From contig NC_091256.1 of the NCBI RefSeq assembly GCF_042477335.2, positions 25,572,501-25,636,500 of the forward strand: a stretch of DNA of 64,000 bases, read 5' to 3'. Made by a program: the position numbers and the translations under genes. The notes beneath the pieces were generated by a model. The model worked only from the letters and a program-made list of their open reading frames with translations, was not told where the DNA came from and made no database searches. Below are positions 59,010-64,000 of this stretch, piece after piece (position 1 is the first letter of the stretch; each line of letters begins with the position of its first letter). Source of the stretch: Ovis canadensis. Its lineage: Eukaryota > Chordata > Mammalia > Artiodactyla > Bovidae.

Positions 59010-59245
59010 AGTAGCTAAATGGCATAGCAATTTAAAAAGCATGGACTACATTTGGATTATGGTCTGGCCTCTTCAATATCTCATAATTGAACACGTCACT
59101 TAAACTCTCTATCTGTATTATTATCTGTAAAATGAAGATAATGATGGTATTTACCATACATATTTTATGTGATAATTCAACTAAATGATGTGTCAAGAAA
59201 GCACTTAGTCTAGAGGTTGACATTAAGTAACTGATGTTTCTATCA
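59010..59245 (+). repeat. MIR (ancient tRNA-derived SINE)
   Basis: ACACGTCACTTAAACTCTC..., TCTGTAAAATGAAGATAATGATGGTATTTACC and AAGCACTTAGTCTAGAGGTTGACATTAAGTAAC keep the MIR core order. Confidence 0.75.
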
Positions 59246-59549
59246 ATATAATTATTATTGGCATCTTGTCAGTGCATCATAGGGTGCTCTTGACTACACC
59301 TCATTGTCCAAATTCATTTTTCCTTTGCGTTTATAGTTGAAGGTACTCGGCTTGGCTCTTTCTTCTTGATAACTCTTACAATTTCTTTCCTGATCCTCTT
59401 TCACCTTTTTAATGGATATTTTTACTTTTGAAGATTATCATATTAGATAGAAGATGAATATTTCCTAGTCACATTTCTGACCATGCTGTCACTCTGATTA
59501 CAGTTAATCACCAGTAATTAAGAACTGATTTGGAAAGTATTTTTAATCT

Positions 59550-59667
59550 TTTTTTTTTTGGCCTGGACATGGGGCTTGTGGGATCTTAGTTCCCTGACCA
59601 GGAATGGAATCCAGTCCTCTGGCAGTGAAAGTGTAGAGTTCTAATTACTGGACCAGCAGGGAATTCC
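59550..59667 (-). repeat. CHR-type tRNA-derived SINE fragment
   Basis: T-run, GGCTTGTGGGATCTTAGTTCCCTGACCAGGAATGG... and GGACCAGCAGGGAATTCC. Confidence 0.85.
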
Positions 59668-59993
59668 TTGATTTCTGAAACTTTTCTATGAGCTATCCAA
59701 GAGTTAAGGTTCAGGGATATGTTGTGCAGAAAGAACTCCAAAATAGAACTGAGATGTAGCTTTGAATTGTGGCAACTAAAATATGTATGAATATGTTACA
59801 GGCTAGTTTACCTCTCTAGAAAGCAGCTTTTCCAAAGAAGCTGGAAAAGATCAAGGTACATCAACTGGAAATCTCCAAATATGTTGTAGGAGTCAGATTT
59901 TTACTATTATATGGTCATTTGATAGTAATTTGAAGAAATCTGCATACCCATACTTATGCAAATTACTCATTGTAACTGTGTGCTCATGTTGAC

Positions 59994-60199
59994 AACTATT
60001 AAAAAGCAAAGATATCACTTTGCCAAAAAGGTCCATGTAATCAAGGTTATGGTATTTCTAGTAGTCATGTATGGATATGAGAGCTGGACCGAGTAAACTC
60101 CAGGAGATGGAGATGGACAGGGAGGCATAGCGTCCTGCAGTCCATGGTATTGCAAAGGGTTGGACACGGCTGAGTGACTGAACTGAACTGAACTGAATT
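59994..60199 (+). mobile_element. BovB fragment with internal deletion
   Basis: 59994-60090 matches the BovB C-terminal coding region (TCACTTTGCCAAAAAGGTCC...). At 60091 it jumps to the 3' end (GTAAACTCCAGGAGATGG... ACTGAACTGAACTGAATTG). About 300 bases of the usual BovB are missing between them. Confidence 0.85.
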
Positions 60200-61907
60200 G
60201 TCCAAGGAACTCTAAAGAGTCTTCTCCAACACAACAGTTCAAAAGCTTAAATCTCACATCCATACATGACTACTGTAAAAACCATAGTTTTGACTAGACA
60301 GACCTTTGTTGGCAAAGTAATGTCTCTGCTTTTTAATAAGGGGTTTAGGTTGGTCATACCTTTTCTTCCAAGGAGCAAGCCTCTTTTAATTTCATGGCTA
60401 CAGACACCATCTGCAGTGATTTGGGAGCCCCCCAAAATAAAGTCTGTCAGTTTCCACTGTTTCCCCATATATTTGCCATGAAGTAATGGGACCAGATGCT
60501 ACACGATCTTAGTTTTCTGAATGTTGAATTTTAAGCCAGCTTTTTCACTCTCCTCTTTCACTTTCATCAAGAGGTTCTTTAGTTCTTCTTTGCTTTCTTC
60601 CATAAGGGTGGTGTCATCTGTATATCTGAGATTATTGATATTTCTCCAGGCAATCTTGATTCCAGGTTGTGCTTCATCTAGTCCAGCATTTCTCATGATG
60701 TACTCTGCATAGAAGTTAAATAAGCAGAGTTACAATGATAGCCTGACGTACTCCTTTCCCGATTTGGAACCAGTCTGTTTTTCCATGTCCAGTTCGAACC
60801 ATTGCTTCTTGACTGGCATACAGATTTCTCTGGAGGCACATCAGGTGGTCTGGTATTCCCATCTATTCCAGAATTTTCCACAGTTTGTTGTGATCCAGAC
60901 AGTCAAAGCCTTTGGCATAGTCAGCAAAGCAGAAGTGGATGTTTTTCGGGAAATCTGTTGTTTTTTCTATGATCTGGCAGGTGTTGGCAATTTGATCTCT
61001 GGTTCCTCTGCCTTTTCTAAATCTAACTTGACGATCTGGAAGTTCTTGGTGCATGTACTGTTGAAGCCAGGCTTTTAGAATTTTGAGCATTACTTTGCTA
61101 GCATGTGAGATGAGCGCCATTGTGTGGTAGTTGGAGCATTTTTTGGTATTACCTTTCTTTGGGATTGGAATGAAAACTGACCTTTTCCAGTCCTGTGGCC
61201 ACTGCTGAGTTTTCCAAATTTGCTGGCATATTTAGGGCAGCAGTTTCACAGTATCATCTTTCAGGATTTGAAATAGCTCAACTGGAATTACATCACCTCC
61301 ATTAGCTTTGTTCCTAGTGATGCTTCCTAAGGCCCACTTGATTTCACATTCCAGGATGTCTCGCTCTAGGTGAGTGATCACAGCATTGTAATTATCTGTA
61401 TCATGAAGATCTTTTTTTTGTATAGTTCTTCTGTGTATTATTGCCACCTGTTCCTAATATCTTCTGCTCCTCTTAGGTCCATACCATTTCTGTCATTTAT
61501 GGTGCCCACCTTTGCATGAAATGTTCCTTTTGTATCTCCAATTTTCTTGAAGAGATCTCTAGTCTTTCCCATTCTGCTGTTTTCTTCTATGTATTTGTAT
61601 TGATAACAGAGGAAGGCTTTCTTATCTCTCCTTGTTATTCTTTGGAACTCTGTATTCAAAAGGATATATCTTTCCTTTTCTCCTTTGCCTTTCACTTTTC
61701 TTCTTTTCATAGCTGTTTGTAAGGCCTCCTCAGACAATCATGTTGCCTTTTTGCATTTCTTTTTCTTGTGGATGGTCTTGATCACTGCCTCCTGTACAGT
61801 ATCACAAACCTCTGTCCATAGTTCTCCAGGCACTCCGTCTCTCAGATCTAACCACTTGAATCTGTTTGTTACTTCCACTGTATAAGGGATTTGATTTAGG
61901 TCATACT
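60200..61907 (-). mobile_element. BovB LINE, inverted 1.7-kb segment
   Basis: Reverse BovB covers the RT region and sequence upstream of it. Minus-strand frames show LRYTDDTTLMEESKEEL (the YADD box changed to YTDD), FRKGRGTRDQIANT, YAKGFDCLDHNKLWKIL and, further upstream, ECEIKWALGSITRNKANGGD. Stops and shifts separate them, so it is a dead copy. Its 3'-most base range overlaps the start of the + strand BovB at 61905, as expected for an inversion formed during insertion. Confidence 0.92.
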
Positions 61908-62272
61908 GTGGTGTTGGAGAAGACTCTTGAGAGTCCCTTGAACTGCAAGGAGATCCAACCAGTCCATTCTAAAGGAGATCAGTCCTGGATGTACTTTGTT
62001 AGGACTGATACTAAAGCTGAAACTCCAATACTTTGGCCACCTCATGCGAAGAATTGACCCATTGGAAAAGACCCTGATGCTGGAAGGGATTGGGGGCAGG
62101 AGGAGAAGGGGATGACAGAGAATGAGATGGCTGGATGGCATCACTGACTCGATGGACATGAGTTTGGGTGAACTCTGAGAGTTGGTGATGGACAGGGTGG
62201 CCTGGCGTGCTGTGATTCATGGGGTCGCAAAGAGTCGGACATGACTGAGCTACTGAACTGAACTGAACTGGA
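61905..62272 (+). mobile_element. BovB LINE 3' segment, + orientation
   Basis: ACTGTGGTGTTGGAGAAGAC... to the 3' tip CTGAACTGAACTGAACTG. It is close to the consensus. It probably belongs to the same insertion as the inverted segment to its left. Confidence 0.92.
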
Positions 62273-62299
62273 TGGTCTAGTGGCTTTCCCTGCTTTTTT

Positions 62300-62622
62300 G
62301 GACAGAAAGGAGATCAAACCAGTGAATCTTAAAGGCAATCAGCCATGAATACTCATTGGAAGGACTGATGCTGAAGCTTCAATACTTTGGCCACCTGATG
62401 TGAGGTACAGGCTTTTTGGAAAAGATTCTGATGCAGAGAAAGATTGAAAGCAGAAGGAGAGGAGGATGACAGAGGATGAGATGGTTGAATGGCATCATTG
62501 ATTCAATGGACATGAACTTGGGCAAATTCCAGGAAACAGTGAAGGACAGGAAGGCCTAGCATACTGCAGTCCATGGGGTCACAAAGAGTCAGACATGACG
62601 GCAACTGAACAACAATAATTTG
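62300..62622 (+). mobile_element. Second, older BovB 3' segment
   Basis: GGACAGAAAGGAGATCAAACC... to GACGGCAACTGAACAACAATA. It is the same region as the preceding copy but more diverged, and lacks the tandem ACTGA tip. Confidence 0.88.
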
Positions 62623-63039
62623 ATTGACCGCTGTTTTGATGAGGATGAATTTAGTAACAGATTTGTTAATAGAGAGAAAATAAAATGATAGTAAGCAATG
62701 AAATAGGAGACATGATATTTTAAAATTATATGAAAATTGAATTCAGGATGCCTGTTATCAGCAAATCTGGGCTGTTGTACGATTTCTCTCTATCAGTGTG
62801 GCAATGAAACACGTGCATTGTCTCATGGCACCTTTCTTATTCTTGTTTCTACTGCTGTCCCTTTTTAGTGTACTCTTGAATTAGTATCGAGAAAGATTCT
62901 ATTAACATAGAAGGGAAATTAAATCATTCATTGGCTACAGTGTCTCCAGAATTTTTCCATCATACTCAAAACAGAAATTAAAACTGGTTCAGTGATGTAT
63001 GAGTATTAAGATGGTCACAAATCACTTTTCCTACTGTTC
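62623..63039. other. Intron 2 sequence, nothing recognised
   Basis: No repeat or gene identified. Confidence 0.5.
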
Positions 63040-63310
63040 CCCACTTACTGAGCTCCAGTTCTCTTTGCCTACTTGCTTCTCCTAGGAACGTATCAGGCAA
63101 ATTACTTCAGGGCCTTTGCATATTCTGTTTCTTTCCTGGAATGCTCTTTGAACAGATGCTCACACAACTCATTTTCCTACTTTCTTCTGTGAAGTTTTTT
63201 CACTGAAGCATTTTCACCTTTTCAGTAAAGACTTCCTGATTAGTTTACTTCCATTTGGTACCATTTCAAACCTCTGTACAACTCCTCCATGGCTCATTTT
63301 CTCAGTAGCT
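63040..63310 (+). mobile_element. Ancient L2 LINE 3' end
   Basis: GGGCCTTTGCATATTCTGTTTC..., CTGGAATGCTCTTTGAACAGATGC and TAAAGACTTCCTGATTA follow L2 3' order in the + direction. Confidence 0.75.
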
Positions 63311-64000
63311 TATTACTGGTCTTTCCCGTTGGTAATACAAGGTCCCATGTTTGAATTAAAACTCTGTGAATGGTAGGTATTCTTTTCTAGTTTTTTACTG
63401 CTATAATATGTCAGAAACTTAGTATACTATGCTGTTAATACTAATTGAAAGGGTATATGTAAAGTAGCTAAAGAAATGTTTAACTTACAGCAAGTAGTTA
63501 ACATGTTTTTTCTTATTATTTTTAGGATAAGATTAAAAAGTTGACATTGAACAAACTTTGTGATCTTAAATCGATGGTCTGAGTCTTTATTTTAGCAAGT
63601 ATTCTTTGGGAACCCATTTGAATGTTTTAAACTGTGCTTTCGAGAGTTTCATTTGGAAAAGATTGAGCTTTAGAATTGAGTGCATATACTTAGGGAGAAC
63701 ACAGTATATGGTATGGGAAAAGGTACTAAGATTCGCAGCTTTAAGGTAGTAGCAAAAGTAAAGGAAATATACCAGGGATGGTATCTTTCAGAGGAAGGAT
63801 TGATATATTGGCTAGTAAGGAAAAGAAGTACACAACTTAGCCAAAGTTATTATGATGATAATGATGTGAGACTGAAATGGAAAGTACATTTAATACCTTG
63901 GTAATGAAGTTAATATAAAAAGACATCAAGTGGAATGCTGGCTAATATTTTTAAAAGAGATAAGCACTGGGGAGACTGTGGAGAAATCAGAACCCTTGTA
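63311..64000. other. Intron 2 sequence to the window edge
   Basis: The 74-codon frame at 63680-63904 has no recognisable domain. Nothing else identified. Confidence 0.45.

Larger units (their letters stand above)
27616..64000 (+). other. BRINP3: BRINP3 intron (5' part; continues past the window)
   Basis: The intron starts at GTATGA (27616) and no acceptor plus coding exon is recognisable before the right edge. No reading frame in either strand resembles the start of the BRINP MACPF region. The intron carries the ruminant repeats listed individually below. Very long introns are usual for this gene in mammals. Confidence 0.8.

Noticed and set aside
63680..63904. 74-codon frame near the right edge
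   Set aside because: No recognisable motif and no splice context.
27616..64000. Search for the next BRINP3 coding exon
   Set aside because: No reading frame resembling the conserved start of the BRINP MACPF region is present, so the next exon is taken to lie beyond the window.
1..64000. CRISPR arrays, operons, phage or bacterial signals
   Set aside because: The window is mammalian nuclear DNA, and no regularly spaced direct repeats or prokaryotic gene organisation occur.

Overview
This window is nuclear DNA from a pecoran ruminant (cattle, sheep, goat or a relative). It is AT-rich, almost free of long open reading frames, and carries many repeats found only in that lineage: Bov-tA and Bov-A2 SINEs, BovB (RTE-type) LINEs and young ruminant L1 3' ends. 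Ancient mammalian L2 and MIR remnants and CHR-type tRNA-derived SINEs are also present. I cannot tell the species from sequence alone.

One protein-coding gene is recognisable. The exon at about 27.33-27.62 kb on the + strand holds the start codon, signal peptide and first 78 residues of BRINP3 (FAM5C), a secreted or ER-resident neural protein of the BRINP/MACPF family. The exon ends in a clean GT donor, so the rest of the gene lies beyond the right edge and about 36 kb of intron fills 27.6-64 kb. Upstream, three CpG-rich patches (about 2.88-3.40, 5.44-6.29 and 6.62-6.92 kb) are the likely promoter and 5' UTR exon region. That leaves about 20 kb of non-coding intron between promoter and start codon. 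Exon 1 cannot be fixed by eye; several strong splice donors compete.

Layout: 1-2.3 kb, unique AT-rich flank. 1.9-7.2 kb, CpG islands with G-quadruplex-prone runs, C-tracts and candidate splice donors. 7.2-13.4 kb, AT-rich intron 1 sequence with no lineage-specific SINE. 13.4-24.9 kb, intron 1 with CHR, Bov-tA, Bov-A2, BovB, L1 and L2 copies. 24.9-31.05 kb, a repeat-poor zone around the coding exon. 31-64 kb, intron 2 with many Bov-tA copies, two L1 insertions with target-site duplications, and BovB copies that are nested, rearranged or frame-broken (44.4-46.1, 46.8-48.1 and 60-62.6 kb).

I found no new gene system, CRISPR array or RNA gene. The points most worth a second look are: an upstream ORF overlapping the BRINP3 start; a cluster of three perfect POU octamers in 188 bp of intron 2; the G-quadruplex cluster beside the CpG islands; and several nested or inverted retrotransposon structures whose order of insertion can be read from the duplications.
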